The notes under the pieces were generated by a model that worked only from the letters and a program-made list of their open reading frames with translations, did not search any database and had not been told where the DNA came from. From Yamagishiella unicocca (Eukaryota > Chlorophyta > Chlorophyceae > Chlamydomonadales > Volvocaceae), in contig BDSL01000109.1 of assembly GCA_003116995.1 (NCBI GenBank), positions 124,001-188,000 on the forward strand: DNA of 64,000 bases, given 5' to 3'. Below are positions 1 through 12,163 of this stretch, piece after piece (position 1 is the stretch's first letter; each line of letters starts with the position of its first letter). The position numbers and the translations under genes were made by a program.

Positions 1-290
1 GCTGACGCGGACGCAAACGCTGAGGCTGACGCAAACGCTGAGGCTGACGCAAACGCTGAGGCTGACGCGGACGCAAACGCTGAGGCTGACGCAAACGCTG
101 AGGCTGACGCGGACGCAAACGCTGAGGCTGAAGCAAACGCTGAGGCTGACGCGGACGCAAACGCTGAGGCTGAAGCAAACGCTGAGGCTGAAGCGGACGC
201 AAAGGCCGAGGCTGACGCGGACGCAAACGCTGAGGCTGAAGCGGACGCGAACGTCGAGGCTGAAGCGGACGCGAACGTCGAGGCTGAAGC
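1..290 (+). repeat. 18-bp-based coding repeat (Ala-Asp-Ala-Asn-Ala-Glu)
   Basis: Imperfect tandem copies built on an 18-bp unit encoding ADANAE, with 6-bp variants adding AD. All variants are multiples of six, so frame 1 stays open throughout. The array is cut by the window edge. Confidence 0.85.
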
Positions 291-3200
291 GGAAGTTGAT
301 CAGGACGCCATGGGTGCCGATGGGGGGGAGGATGCGGATGCCACAAAGGCGGTCGTTGCGAACACCACAGGGCCCGCCAAAACAGAACCCGAACGCGATC
401 CCGACGACGAGGCAGCTACCGCAGCGTCTGACGGCGAGCGACCGGGTGTTAGCGGTGACGCGGTGATGGGGGAGCCGCAGAGCGTAGGCGCAACAAGCGA
501 AGGCACGCCAAGCGGAGGCGCCCCGAGCGGAGGCATGGATGGAGAAGCAGACTCGAAAGATGAAGAGGAAGAGCAGCTGGGCGGGGACACTGCGGAGACG
601 GCTGCTGTAGCCGACGCGACGTAGTTCGGTTGGAGGCCGCGTACCTGGCCGCTTGGCCACTCCCAGCGTTAGTGCTTACGGACGCTACGGCCCCAGACAT
701 GTGCTGCATCTGTTGGCCATGCCGCCGTTACTGCCCATCACAAGCTGTGCATGTTCGCGTTGAACGCATTCAAAAGCCTGTTCGCTGGGATTTCGTGCCT
801 GTCGGTGGGGAGGGGTTTAAACATCAGTTCGGCAACAAAGATGGTTATACCGGAAAGCAGTGCTGGTAGGCTAGCCGGCCTGTGCCGCTGCAAGCACTGC
901 GGGCCGTTGTGTCGTGCTGTTGTTGATGCTGCTGCTGCCGACGCCACTGTGTGCATTGCTTCCTGCTGCTGTGGTGCGCACAGGTCAGCCAAACTTTGTG
1001 AAAAACCAGCGAACTGCCATTCCTGTGGACGAATCGGCGACTGCGCCCAAGGACAAGTCCGCCATTGCGACCGACAAGAAGAGCAACAAGGTAGATGCGG
1101 GCCACCATAGGCTGAGGTTGGTTGGCTTTTGCGGCATGCATGGGTGCTCCGCGTGCGTATTTGCGCGTATGCACAGGCATTCGTAAGCACGCGCTATTTG
1201 GGTGAACGCTCTGGCGTTTTTCTTATTTCCGTGTTTTTTTGGCGCAGCATTTGATCGACATGTTACCATGTACAGTTTGTTTGTATGACCGCTGCTGGCA
1301 TATGACGGTTTGGCGCGTGTTGACCCTGAAGAGGTCCTTGGACTGCAGAGGATAACGTTATAACACTGCGCAGCTCCATCAATGGTTGCCTGCACCCGTA
1401 CCGGCCTGCGAAGCTCAGGCGTGTAATTACTGGAAAGGGTGTGATCGCTAGGAAGCTACCGTGTAGCGAACACCGTCCTGCAACTACGTGGGTTGGCCGC
1501 CGGCACATGGGGCGTTGCGTGTCGGTTGGGTCATCCCCGTTGGCACCCATTTCAGCACCTGGGGGTGGTGTACGTGTGGTAGACTCGTCGCAGCGGGTAG
1601 AGCCTCCGCGTCCCTCGGGGCACGGAGCAACCAGTCCAGCAGCCCCCTGCGGGGTCACACAGCGCGTTGAGCCATCGACAACGAGATAGGTTTCCATCAG
1701 GGCATCAGTGAAAGCCCATCCGCCGACTGGCTGACTGCAGGCTAAGTGGCTCACTGACATGACGGGGCCCCTGTGCCCCTCGTACTCCGCTGGTTGCCCG
1801 CTGCTCGTCCGTTTGCCACATGTAACCACCCCCAGCTGTTTGCAATGCTAAGCACGGCACTTGCCCTTCCCAAACGTAGGACGTGGTGCTGAATGCATCG
1901 GCGTGGCAGGCGGCGGATGAGGACCCAGCGGAGGGCGGCGGAGAAGCAGCGGAGGCGGGCGCTGGGGGCGAGGAGGAAGGAGACGACCTGTGGGACTCGT
2001 TCCGGAGCGTGGCGGAGCGGGAAAAGCAGCAGGTGGGTTGAGAGGGGCTGCACGGGGTTGGAGGCTGAGCAGGGAAGTGTCGAGGGATCCTTCGACAGGG
2101 CGACAGCTGGCGACAGTTGAGGAGGCGTTGGCGAGGATTGCGGAGGGGTTTCACTTGCTGGTTGGGAACATACTGCTAACGGGAGCCGATGGAGAGAAGG
2201 CTATTGTGACTGTTCAGATGCAGGGGGGCCCTGTGCGGCAAGTTGGCAGGCATCCGACGTCTATGGAAACAACCTCGGGTGACATGACGGTGTGGTCCCC
2301 CCGCGTCTTGATTGTCCATAGCCGGCGCGGCTTGCCTGACACGGCAGCCGGCTAGTCGGAACCACGGTCGCAGCATGTCCATGCCACTGTCGACAGCAGC
2401 CTATTGGGCTCAGCGTGTCGCTGTGCAGGGTCACGCTGAGTGGTCCAGGGAATGTGCTCGCCCCAGGAGTCAGGCCTGCAAAGGCCTGAAAACACGCACC
2501 CCACCCCACGTCTCCGCCACGTAGAAAGCCGAGGAGGAGAAGCGGCGTAAGGAGCTGGAGCAAGAGCGCGAACGGGTAAGGCGCGGCGGCGGTCTTCGGC
2601 TTACCCAGGCAGACGCAACTGCTTCATCGTACATGCTGGCTGCGCGACTGGTTGCCTGGATGCCGGGAGGGACGGCGGGGAATACTCCGAAACCAAGCTC
2701 GAGTGTGATGGCCGCAGGAACGCCTTCGAGTCGTGGCGGAGGCGCGGCAGGCGAAGGAGGAGGAGGAGCGGAAGATGCGTGAGGCTGAGGAGGCCGCTGC
2801 GGCGGAGGCCAAGCGAGCCAAGGACGAGGCGCGACAGAAGGAGCTGGAGGAGCTGCAGGTTAGCACAGTGTGCTAGGCCTCCCCCCGCCCCCCACACCAT
2901 GCGCCAACTGTCCTGCCCCTGTCGCGTAAACGGTTTTTATGTCTCCCTCCCCACCACCACACATGTGTGTGCGGTTTGCGGTTACCGACCCGCGTGCGAG
3001 GCCTCATGGGACGGCGCGGAGGCAGGCGTCTGCGCCTCGCTGCGTTAGGGGGTGGTTGGGTGCACACGGATTAGGGACCTACACAAGTATTTTACAAGAA
3101 GACACAGTAAAACCCGATGTGCAAGCGCGTCATTTTCGTGCAAGCTTGCACGGAAAATGAGCGAGCCGCCTCCCGGACCATGCTTCGCCTCACACACATG

Positions 3201-3506
3201 CGGCGTGTCGTCACACCAACTTCAGGGCTCTGCTCACATGTGGATTTTCGTGACCTAATGTGGTTGTTAACTGGCTACTGACCGCCAGTGACGACTCGCC
3301 GCGCATCCTATGACTCGCGCTCCCGCTCTCGCCGCTTTCGCCGCCGCCCGACGCCGCAGATGCAGGCCAACACCGCCCAAGTGTACCAGCCGCCCGACGC
3401 CAAGGCCTTTGCGCAGACGTTCGCGGCAGGCGGCGCCGACATTCATGACCTGGGCCTCATGTACAAACATGACGACGACGGGGACGACGTGGGATTTGAC
3501 GATTGA
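1..3506 (+). CDS. Acidic coiled-coil protein, 3' part of gene (5' end outside window)
   Basis: I do not recognise the family. Exons I can support are 1880-2032, 2525-2575, 2718-2858 and 3360-3506 (TGA stop); all begin and end in phase 0 at AG/GT sites, and the last acceptor has a long pyrimidine tract. Frame 1 is also open from base 1 to a TAG at 622-624: an Ala/Asp/Asn/Glu repeat followed by an acidic tail. It can join exon 1880 in phase if a weak donor at 607 is used, but that junction is uncertain. The 1880 exon is acidic and ends in LWDSFRSVAEREKQQ. The next two exons are Glu/Lys/Arg-rich heptad-like sequence, probably a continuous coiled coil. The C-terminus holds a YQPPDAKAFAQTF segment and an Asp-rich end (DDDGDDVGFDD). 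Charge pattern suggests a nuclear or scaffold protein, but this is inference. An extra exon near 2100-2240 is possible. Confidence 0.5.
607..1879. other. Probable intron or intergenic spacer
   Basis: No convincing exon, RNA or repeat is seen between the acidic frame and the next supported exon. Open frames here are short, overlapping and lack codon character. If the two flanking coding parts belong to one gene this is a 1.3-kb intron; otherwise it is intergenic. Confidence 0.4.
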
Positions 3507-5209
3507 TTCAGTCCGGCATCGTCCGGGGGATGGGGGAGTGGCGTGAAAACCGTTGACACGAAAAAGACAGGATAGTGGGGGAGGGGCGCTTGGTCCTCCG
3601 GGCAGCGAACGGGCCGGGGCGCAGCAACGAGCTTCATAGTGGGTGGGTGGGGGAGGAGCGCTGGCCGCCTGCCTACACGCGCTTGAAGCGCGCCGTGGTG
3701 CAGCGTACGGTCGGCATACCTCAACGAAATGAGAATGCAGCAGCGGGGCTTGGTTGGGTTCATTGATGCGGTTGCGTCTTGCGAGCCTCTCCTACCGCTG
3801 CTTCGGCGGCGTTTGTGGTGGCGGTGGGAACGCATGGAACGGCTGGGTGCTGGACCAATAATTGACCGCTCAACGACATTGCGGTTGTGCGGCTGCGGCG
3901 GCGCTTTGGAGCGTTGTGGTCTTCGCTGCCGCGCTATCCGGCAACACGGAGTCCCAAATTTGTGCTGAGGTCTCCTTGCTGAGGTCTCCTTGGTGCTCCG
4001 AAGCCGGTCAAAGCGGCAGCCTGGCGCCAGGTGATGGCATCATTAATGACCGCCAGCCGCCGGGGACGCAAGGCGGTGGCATTCCTGGAGGGCCTGGGGG
4101 GGAATCTGGCCATGGCCATGCTACACCTGAGGGTGCTGCCACCGTGTACGTGCAGTAGCGCGTGACGGCGATGGTGGGTGGGTGTTTTTATCTGTGAGAG
4201 AGAAAGCGTGTCTGAAACAACGGTGACGTCCAAGCTCCGAGGTGCATCTCGGACGACGTGTGTTGGTTGTCGCGTACCGTGGAGGTTTTTTGTGAGCGAG
4301 CGCCGTGTGAGTGAGTCTGTGAGACCACGTCAGTGTGCATACGGTTGGGCTGCTGCATGGACACACCGGGTGGGGCTGCTGCTGCAGAGGGGGAGGGGCC
4401 CGCTAGTCACCTCGTGGCTACGGCTCTGCCCCCTTGCCCCGGACCATGGTCCGCTGGTGAGTGCGTCGGTAATGCCAAGGGGGGCGGGCCGGGGCGCCCA
4501 AGTGTTGGTCCAAGCTTGCAAGGATATATGCCAGGAGCGATGGGCGGGTGAGGATGATGGTAACGTGCTGGGTGGCCGGATGGACGTGCTTTGCGTGTTG
4601 TTGAGTTGAGGGTTTGAGTGGTTGAAGTGCGGTGCCGTGCGCGGAGCCGAGAGGGTTGCGCGTGGACTGGACTTCTCTGACCTGACCGGGAGTTGCGCGT
4701 TGGTGGGGTGGCGGTGCAGCACGACTGCAGCAGCAGGAGTTCGAGATTCGCGCATCCGCTCCGCCACTGTCCAAGTTGAGGGCCGTGAGGGAGGAGGTGG
4801 ATGCTGACGGCGATGTGTATGTACGTCCCTTGGGTTGGCATTCTCGAGTCCGGCTCATGTGGCAATCAGGTCGCTTCCCGTCCTTGTGATGGAAGGCTCA
4901 TCTGTAAGGAGGCTATGGCTATTTAGCGTCCTGCGAGGAATGCGTGATTGCATGCCAGAGTATGCGTTCCCAGCGCGTCCCAAAAGTGGGTCAGCAGTCA
5001 TGCACGAACCCCATTGCATCATGACGCAAAACCGAAAATCAATTATAACCTACAATTTGGGGTCGACGCGTACAATCCACCTCTCTTACACGCGACTGAA
5101 ACTGACTGTTTACTATACAGAGGCAACGGACAGACCCACGGCGACGCGTCGCGTGACCGAGTTCCGCCGCAATTGGCGGCTTAGTAGCTTACTTGACAAC
5201 CTCAGCAGG
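3507..5209. other. Intergenic region between two plus-strand genes
   Basis: It holds the 3' flank of the coiled-coil gene and the promoter/5' UTR of the transporter gene. Bases 3537-3578 form a short dispersed repeat whose reverse complement occurs at 29106-29150, inside an intron of another gene. No other feature is supportable. Confidence 0.6.
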
Positions 5210-8200
5210 ATGGCTGGCCGACGCGATGTTGCACTACTTTTCCTTACGCGCACGGTCCGAATGGTTGCATACGGAACCGTCGGTGTCGTCCTTGCAGTGT
5301 ACCTGAGCGCCGTCGGATTGAGTAACAATCAGCTGGGATTGCTGCTGACTTTGACATTGTTAGGCGACTCTGCCATTTCCCTGGGAGTAACTCGATGGGC
5401 CGACCGAATTGGGCGGCGCTTGATGTTGGTTGCATCATGCCTGCTGATGATCCTCGCGGGTGTCGTATATGGAACAGTGCAGCAGCCGTCTTTTGCGCTT
5501 TTGCTCGTGGCAGCCACTGTCGGCGTGCTCTCGCCCAGCGGGAACGAGGTAGGCCCCGCCCCGCCCTTCCTCGTTTTTCTGATCCTATTGTCAAGCACGC
5601 AGCTGCGTTCCTCTAAGGTCCATCAAAACTGTCACTGGAGCGCCTTGAAAACACGCCGTGTTGTTGAGCAACCCGGCTCCCACGCCCCTCCGCAATCAGT
5701 AACCACCGCCTCACACAATACGGTCGCGCCGCAGGCATGTCACTTACCACCCCTGTTCACGACTCCTCTGTTCGACACAGTTCATGTCGCGGGTCTCCTT
5801 TGTGCGTTATTTGCGCACGCAGCCACGCTAGCAGACCGGGGTTTGCTTCCGCACGCTGTACGCAGGTCGGCCCCTTCATGGCGCTAGAGCAGAGCGTGCT
5901 GGCGGAGTTGGTTGGGCAGGCCAACCGCACGCACGTCTTCGCATGGTACGCTGCTCCGGCTGCTTCGTTGGGCTCGCGCAGTCCTGACATCTGTTCTCCT
6001 CGGGCAAGGACCTCACACGGCATTCCCGGGCAGCCGCGCAGCCGCGTATGACCAGGGCAGCCTCGCAAAGAATGGAAGGGGTTGTTGTCGACACGTGTCG
6101 TAAGCTGCCGTAGCTGCTAGTACGGTAGAAGCCAGGGCCGTACAAACGGTACGCCCGAACGCGCCTTGCTGAGCGGGCGGGCAAGCTGATGACACTCGCC
6201 CACAGGACTTGTTGTCGTACTGCACGGCAGGTACAACCTGGTGGGTTACTCCATGACGGCGGTGGGCGCCCTCGCCGCGGGCCACGCGCTCACGTGGGCG
6301 CAGCAGACGTACGACGTATCCGAGCTGGAGGGTTACCGCGGCGTCTTCCTGCAGTACGGCATCAGCGGCGGGGTTCTGCTGCTGCTGTTCCTGATGCTCA
6401 CAGATCAGGTAGCGGGCACCAGAGGCAGAGAAAGGGAGGCGCAGGGAGGCACAGAGGGAGGGACAGAGGTAGAGGGAGGGACAGGGAGGGACAGGGAGGG
6501 ACAAGGGAGGGACAGGGAGGGACAGGGAGGGACAGGGAGGGACAAGGGACGGAAAGGGACAGGGAGGGACAGAGGTAGTGGGAGAGGCAGGGAGGGACAG
6601 AGGTAGACGGAGGGAGCTGCCGCGGTCAGGTCAGACTCGGGGCGCCTCTCCAAAAGGCGACCCTCAGTTGTGCCAGAGCCGGCTCGCTTGGAAACCGAAA
6701 AGCTACCGGTACCGGTAGGACAACCACAACCGTAAACGTAACCAACAACGTCCACCGGAGTTGTTGGGTCTCGCCTGCGGCTCCGCGGCCACTGGCCGAC
6801 TCCACCGACCCACCGACCCACCGACCCAACAGGTAGAGAGGCCGGAGCTCAGGCCTATGGCAGTAGCAGACACAGCGCCGGTGCCACGCGGCAGCTTGGG
6901 TGCAGGTGCCGCCAGGCGCGATGGCGCCGACGACGCTGACGACGAGGAGTCAGGGCTGCGGGCGCCTCTGCTCCAAGATCAAGATCAAGACCAAGGCGCG
7001 GACGGCTCGCAGCCCAGGCTGGAAATCGAAATGGAGCCGGAGGAAGAGCTGCCGGACGGTGCAGATGTAGATGTGGTCGAAGAGGGCGGTGGCGGTCGCG
7101 GTGGTGGTGGTGGTGGTGGTGGCGTTGGCGGGGATGATGATGGGGGCATGCAGCGCGTGGTGAGCTTCCCGCTGCCCATGGACGCCATGACAGACGAAGG
7201 CTCAGACTTCGTGGGCAGCGAGCACGACTGCGGCACGCCGCCACGTGTGGCTCCGGCCACGATGGCCGCTTGGTCGTCGCCGGCGGCGGCGGTGGCCGGC
7301 AGCGACGTCGCGGTGTCCATCGCCGCGATCGCCGCCGTCGGCGCCAAGGCGCCGGGGGCGCCGCTGCGCGCCGCTGCCACCGCAAAGAGTGGCATTAGCG
7401 TCATCGGCGAGGGCGAGAGCGAGGGTGAGGGTGAGGACCGCGCTGATGACGGTCGCTGCGGCGCGATGGGCTTGTCTGCGCGCAGCTGGCGAATCGTGGT
7501 GCAGCTGTCGGTGTTGTTCGCGACGGACTCGTTCGCGGGCGGCCTGGTGACGGGGACACTGCTGGCGTACTACTTCCAGGTGAGCCGGGTGGTGGTGGTG
7601 AGGAGAAGACCCTGGAAGGGGGAGGGTTGTGGCAGGAAACCGTGGGTCGGCGCTAAAACTTGAAGACCAAGGGGAGAAGCGAGGGGTGGCAGAGGGGGTC
7701 GCTTGGGAGAGCAGGGCTGCTGGCGTCGAGCGAGTGGCCAGCAGCCCTGCCCCACTCGGGGGCCATCCCAAGCCGATGTCAACATGTGATGCCCCCTGAT
7801 AGCGTCGTACACTGTAAAAGAAGCCGGTATAACGCTTCGAGTTTGCGACCCTGCCCTCGCAGACCAAGTACGGCGTCAGCATGGCCTATTTGGGCAACCT
7901 GCTGTTCGGCGCCAACATGCTGGCCGCCGTGTCGTCGCTGCTGAGCGGGTATGTTGCGGCACGCATCGGGCTGATCAACACCATGGTCTTCACGCACCTG
8001 CCCTCCAACGTGCTGATGCTGCTGGTGCCGCTGATGCCCACCCTGGAGCTGGCGACTGTGATGGTCTTTCTGCGCTTCTCCATCTCCCAGGTGGGACGGG
8101 CCGCAGGCGGGGACGGGGGCTAGGTCGGGCGGCCGAGGCCGGTGGGGTATAAGAGGATCCGCGAATCCACGGCCGGCGGGGGGTTACAATAAAAGGACCG

Positions 8201-9244
8201 GTAACGCGACTGGGGAAATGTAGTGGGTGCATAGCCTTCGGACACCGGGTGGCCGGCCAGTGGTGGGGGAGGAAAACACTGGGGAAACACTGGGGAAACA
8301 CTGGGGAAACACTGGGGAAACACTGGGGAAACACTGGGGAAACACTGGGGAAACACTGGGGAAACACTGGGGAAACACTGGGGAAACACTAGGTCGAGAC
8401 AGGCGCGCCTAGCGGCAGATATACCTGACCACGAGCATTCCCCTTCCTACTACCACCTTGCGGTGTCGGTGTTCTGTGGATGATGGAACTCCGGTAGACG
8501 ACCGAACTCCGGTAGACTTATCCTCCGAAACCGCCACCCCATACGTCATACCCACCAGATGGATGTGGCGCCCAGGGCGAGCTACGTCGCCGGCGTTGTA
8601 CGACCAGACGAGCGTACGGCAGCCATGGGCATCGTGAACATCGCCAAGAGCATCGGCGCGGCATTCGGGCCGCTGCTGACGGGCTGGCTGGCGGACAAGG
8701 TGAGGGGAGGGCGGGGGCCGGGCCGGGCGGGCGGCAGCTGTGCGGCAGCTGTGCGGCAGCTGTGCGGCAGGGCTGGGTGACGCGGTGATGGGGAGTGCCT
8801 GCTGCTTGGGTTGTTTTTCGCCCGCCTCGCACATGGTGGCGTGGTCCAGGGAGGGAGGCGTACAAGGGTGCTCACTGCGCAGCCGCAGCCACCACCTGCT
8901 CCGCGACCCACCACCTGCTCCCTGATCCCATCGGCACCTCCAAACGTGTGTACCAATCGTCTGCTGATCGGTTTCACTTTTCAGTGCCGACCCACGGGTT
9001 TCCTCTCATTCCCCCATCGGCACCGGCACCGGCACCGGCTTGACGACCTATATTCGCCAAGCAGGGTAACGCGCCCCGTGCCGCCACCACCACCACCCTA
9101 ATCGAGGTTCCCCGCCACCCCTCTTCCCATGATCGCGTTACGCAGGGGTTGTTTAACTGGGCGTTCTTCCTGTGCGGGGGCCTCAAGATTGTGTACGACC
9201 TGCTACTGCTTTGGAGCTTCTCGCACATCAAGCCCGAACACTAG
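5210..9244 (+). CDS. Major facilitator superfamily (MFS) transporter
   Basis: Seven exons join with every phase agreeing: 5210-5548, 5866-5945, 6231-6408, 6833-7579, 7863-8090, 8559-8699, 9146-9244, giving 603 residues. The N-terminal half has the MFS layout of membrane helices, with the loop motif TRWADRIGRR after helix 2, then SPSGNEVGPFMALEQS and a FAWYNLVGYS segment typical of an MFS subfamily found in bacteria and plants. The second half resumes at LSVLFATDSFAGGLVTGTLL and ends in HIKPEH. Between the halves exon 4 adds a long cytosolic loop, about 200 residues, acidic and Gly-rich. The substrate cannot be read from sequence. The start ATG at 5210 puts the first helix close to the N-terminus as in relatives; the frame is open upstream but that sequence lacks protein character. 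Introns carry minisatellites. Confidence 0.88.
6430..6606. repeat. 10-bp minisatellite in MFS intron 3
   Basis: Tandem, slightly degenerate copies of GGGAGGGACA fill most of the intron between exons 3 and 4 of the transporter gene. The plus strand is almost pure purine. Confidence 0.85.
8179..8248 (+). repeat. Short dispersed repeat in MFS intron 5
   Basis: A segment starting GGGGGGTTACAATAAAAGG and running through GTGGGTGCATAGCCTTCGG recurs, diverged, at 20126-20210 (same strand) and 22337-22401 (opposite strand), with shorter relatives at 27343-27398 and 29055-29100. All lie in introns or gene-adjacent DNA. It has no coding capacity. Confidence 0.6.
8270..8392. repeat. 11-bp minisatellite in MFS intron 5
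   Basis: About eleven nearly perfect copies of AAACACTGGGG in tandem, inside the intron between exons 5 and 6 of the transporter gene. Confidence 0.9.
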
Positions 9245-9946
9245 CGGCCAGGTCGATGTGCACGCGCGCGGGGGGTGACTAATGCCGTAAACCGGCGGTG
9301 GACCTGTAGAGGAGGGAAATTGCTACTGGTTACCTCTAGCTAGCTAGATAGATAGCGGGCGAGGGGTTGCAAAAATACCCGTTTACTCGACGCGGGAGAG
9401 GGTCGGGGTGGCCATGTAGACGAGACGAAATTACCCCGCACGTTGGTTACCTGGCGACCATCAAGTGAACAACTTGTGGCGAGCGATTCGTGGCCACCGC
9501 TTCGTCACACGTGCATGCATTTGGCATTTACTGTAGTTTGAGTACGGCACAGTATCACGGCAGAGGCCTAAGATGGATGCTGGCGTTACGGTTTGGTTAG
9601 GATTTTGCGGCGGGCGTTAGTTAGCGTGGTTAGGAGTTGCGGCGGAGGCGCGACGCATGCCGGCGGCCGGCCTGGTGATCGAGGGGGGTTTACAATAAAA
9701 TCTCGAGGGGGGGCCCAACCCAGAGGCGCCGATCCCCGGCGGAACATCACGGGGCGTGGTGCTGGGGCGTCCCTCGGCGGCCGCCGCCGATGCCGTCGTC
9801 GTCAGCTGTCGTCGGCGGCTGTCGTCGTCGAAACTCGAAGCTTATGCTGCAAATGATTTTGATTGCCAGCCGCAGGGTGTTGAGAGACATGATGATACGC
9901 GGCCGTGGCAGCTTGTGTGGTTAGCACCCGTAGGGCGACGAGGACT

Positions 9947-10343
9947 GGTTTTAGGGTTTCCATTCCACAGTATCAGGCAAATAATAAAGCAGTAGCTAGG
10001 CCAGGCGCTGCGCCCATTGCGTTACTGTCTGGTTGGTGCGCAGCGATGATGGTGACGTTATGTATTGGGGCATGATTAGCTCCACCACCAGCTCACGGCT
10101 AAATCGTCACGGCTAACTGCGTACGTCCTTTCCTTGCGATCCAATCATAACGTCATAACATCTCTGCGGCCGATGGCCCTACCTTTTAAGGCCTGGAGCT
10201 TACTGTAACGAATAACGCTATCTCGTTTGTTGGTTGGTTGGTAATCGCTGAGCCTCCGGCGTGCTGTATCGATATGCTGGCAGCCGAGTGCAGCCCGGTG
10301 TCCGCGTAACCAGACAGGCGCCCTAGGAACCCTAAAACCCTAA
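9947..10343. repeat. Possible MITE-like element with telomere-like inverted ends
   Basis: The left edge reads GGTTTTAGGGTTTCC and the right edge contains GGAACCCTAAAACC, forming imperfect terminal inverted repeats about 390 bp apart. Inside, 10040-10060 and 10138-10158 form a second imperfect inverted pair around GACGTTATG. No coding capacity; a clear target-site duplication was not found. Confidence 0.35.
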
Positions 10344-10519
10344 TACATCCTAGGGTTCAAGGGAACATTCCGCGGTGGTTGTGTGGCCCCTTTTAGCCAG
10401 ACGCACACGGACGCACTGTACGTCTGCCGAACCTGGATTAACTTTGCAACCTGGTGGCCCATCAAGCCAGCTTTGACTGCCCTGTGCCGTGCGCCACACT
10501 GGCGCCTGCTCAACCACCG

Positions 10520-10550
10520 CAACACAGTAACCGTTACAACATCAACACAG
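10520..10550 (+). repeat. Micro-insertion of LINE 3' tail with 8-bp duplication
   Basis: CAACACAG at 10520-10527 and again at 10543-10550 flank the 15-bp core TAACCGTTACAACAT, which matches the last bases of the LINE family seen at 61728-63658. Confidence 0.55.
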
Positions 10551-10868
10551 TCGCGCTGCTGGCTGCGCAAGCATTGGCGCACCAGGTGCTGCCGCATGTG
10601 CCAGGGGCATCGGCGCGCAGCGCGGCGCAATGCCGCACCGGCGCCTGTTTTGTGGCCTCTGGTGGCGCTAGCTGCCGCAAACGGTGAATGAATGACATGG
10701 GACTCGTCGCGGGCGGTCGCGATTCCTACGTGTTGTACCTGTTGTTGTGTTCTGCGGCACCGGCTTGGCTTGGGTTGTAACAGCTACTACACCCGGCTTG
10801 GCAGTACGAGTTGTTACCCGGACGGACTGCTGGGTGCCCGCTGCTGCCGTACTTGGCAGTACGCTGGC

Positions 10869-10927
10869 GTCGGGCGATGCGCCCGATGGCTCTGCCACAT
10901 GGTCTGGGCCCCATCGTAACAGTTAAT
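10869..10927 (+). mobile_element. Diverged LINE 3'-end fragment
   Basis: The stretch GGGCGATGCGCCCGATGGCT through CATCGTAACAGTTA is a degenerate version of the 3' end found at 48003-48063 and at 61728-61790. Too short to judge origin further. Confidence 0.4.
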
Positions 10928-12145
10928 AGCTTTATAATACTTCAAGGTTCGATGGTAGCAGTAAATGGACGTGGGTTTTGGCATGTCGTGCACGGGTGGC
11001 AGTGCAGGCGTGATCCTGTCTGAAGGCCACAAGTCGCCGGGGGCCCTGAAGGTCAGCCAGCACAGACGGGCGCAGGTTTCGCGATTGAGAGCGACAGTCG
11101 GTGGATGCAGGCGAAGCCATTTGATGTGCGAATCTGTCTAGGTAAACCCCGTGTCGGCAATCCCCGGACCTGGCATGCCTGACGACCGGACCGCACTGCG
11201 CAACCACAGGTTCCAGGAGCCTCTTTGGTAGCAGTAGTAACAGCCCCAGGGCCCTATGGTTAGTGGCGCATCGCTGCAGTGGTTGCAAACCTACACTAAT
11301 GTGTCTCAACGCAGGCGTTTTACTATTCTGTGACATTGCGAGACTGTGACTGGCCTACGCCGCCTTCGAACCTCCTTACAGATGCAGCCTATGCAGCCTC
11401 GTGCACACGTTGGGCCCCGGATTGGTCACCTCAAAGGGTTACCGTACCGGTCCAGGGGCAGTGCATACGAAATACATCAAAAGACAGAATGAGGTCAAGA
11501 GCATGGCTGCCGTCGATTCCCGCAAGAAGCCAACATGCCGCCTCGGAGCAGGAAGAACCCCCCGCTTCCGAGCGATGAAAGACCTGGACTGACAAGAAAA
11601 CATGTACCCCTCCGGCGCATTTCACATAGTCGCATACGAACCAGTCCCCGAATCGGCAACAATAACACCAGTGGCAACGGCAGCAGCAGTAAACAGTGGG
11701 TGCACGCCTTCATCAATAGCTGCGCGCTTGCGGCACATGTATGGGAACAAATCCTCACCGCGATTATAACCGATAAATCCTAACCGACAATACACTCGAA
11801 CCATGAAAGAGTCGTAACAACATTTTTGGGGAATGCGAACTTTAATGGCATGGACGCGACCAAATTGGCCGCGCTTCCATGGTAAATCAGTCAAAAGACA
11901 TTGCCGCGCTCCGCTCGTATCCGCCGCACCGATGGGTGCTGTGCGGTGGAGTGGCGTATGGCCCATCCTTGCAGCGTGTCGATGTCAGGAGAGAGGTTGC
12001 ACTGCTGACGCCGCATAGACAGCGCACAAACAGTCGAGTTTTACGCCAAGTGCCTGCTCCTGTACTTCAGACTTGAAAACCCATCGGTCCGCCACCGCAG
12101 ACTGGTACCCTTCTTAAACAAATATAGACATGGAACGGCAGGGGG

Positions 12146-12163
12146 CCTAAAACCCTAAAACCC
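12146..12163 (-). repeat. Interstitial telomere-like repeat
   Basis: CCTAAAACCCTAAAACCC is two and a quarter units of the TTTTAGGG telomere repeat known from Chlamydomonas, on the minus strand. A related block lies at 10328-10343. Confidence 0.6.

Noticed and set aside
4835..5209. N-terminal extension of the transporter starting at 4835
   Set aside because: The extra 125 residues lack membrane or MFS character, and the ATG at 5210 fits the usual start just before the first helix.
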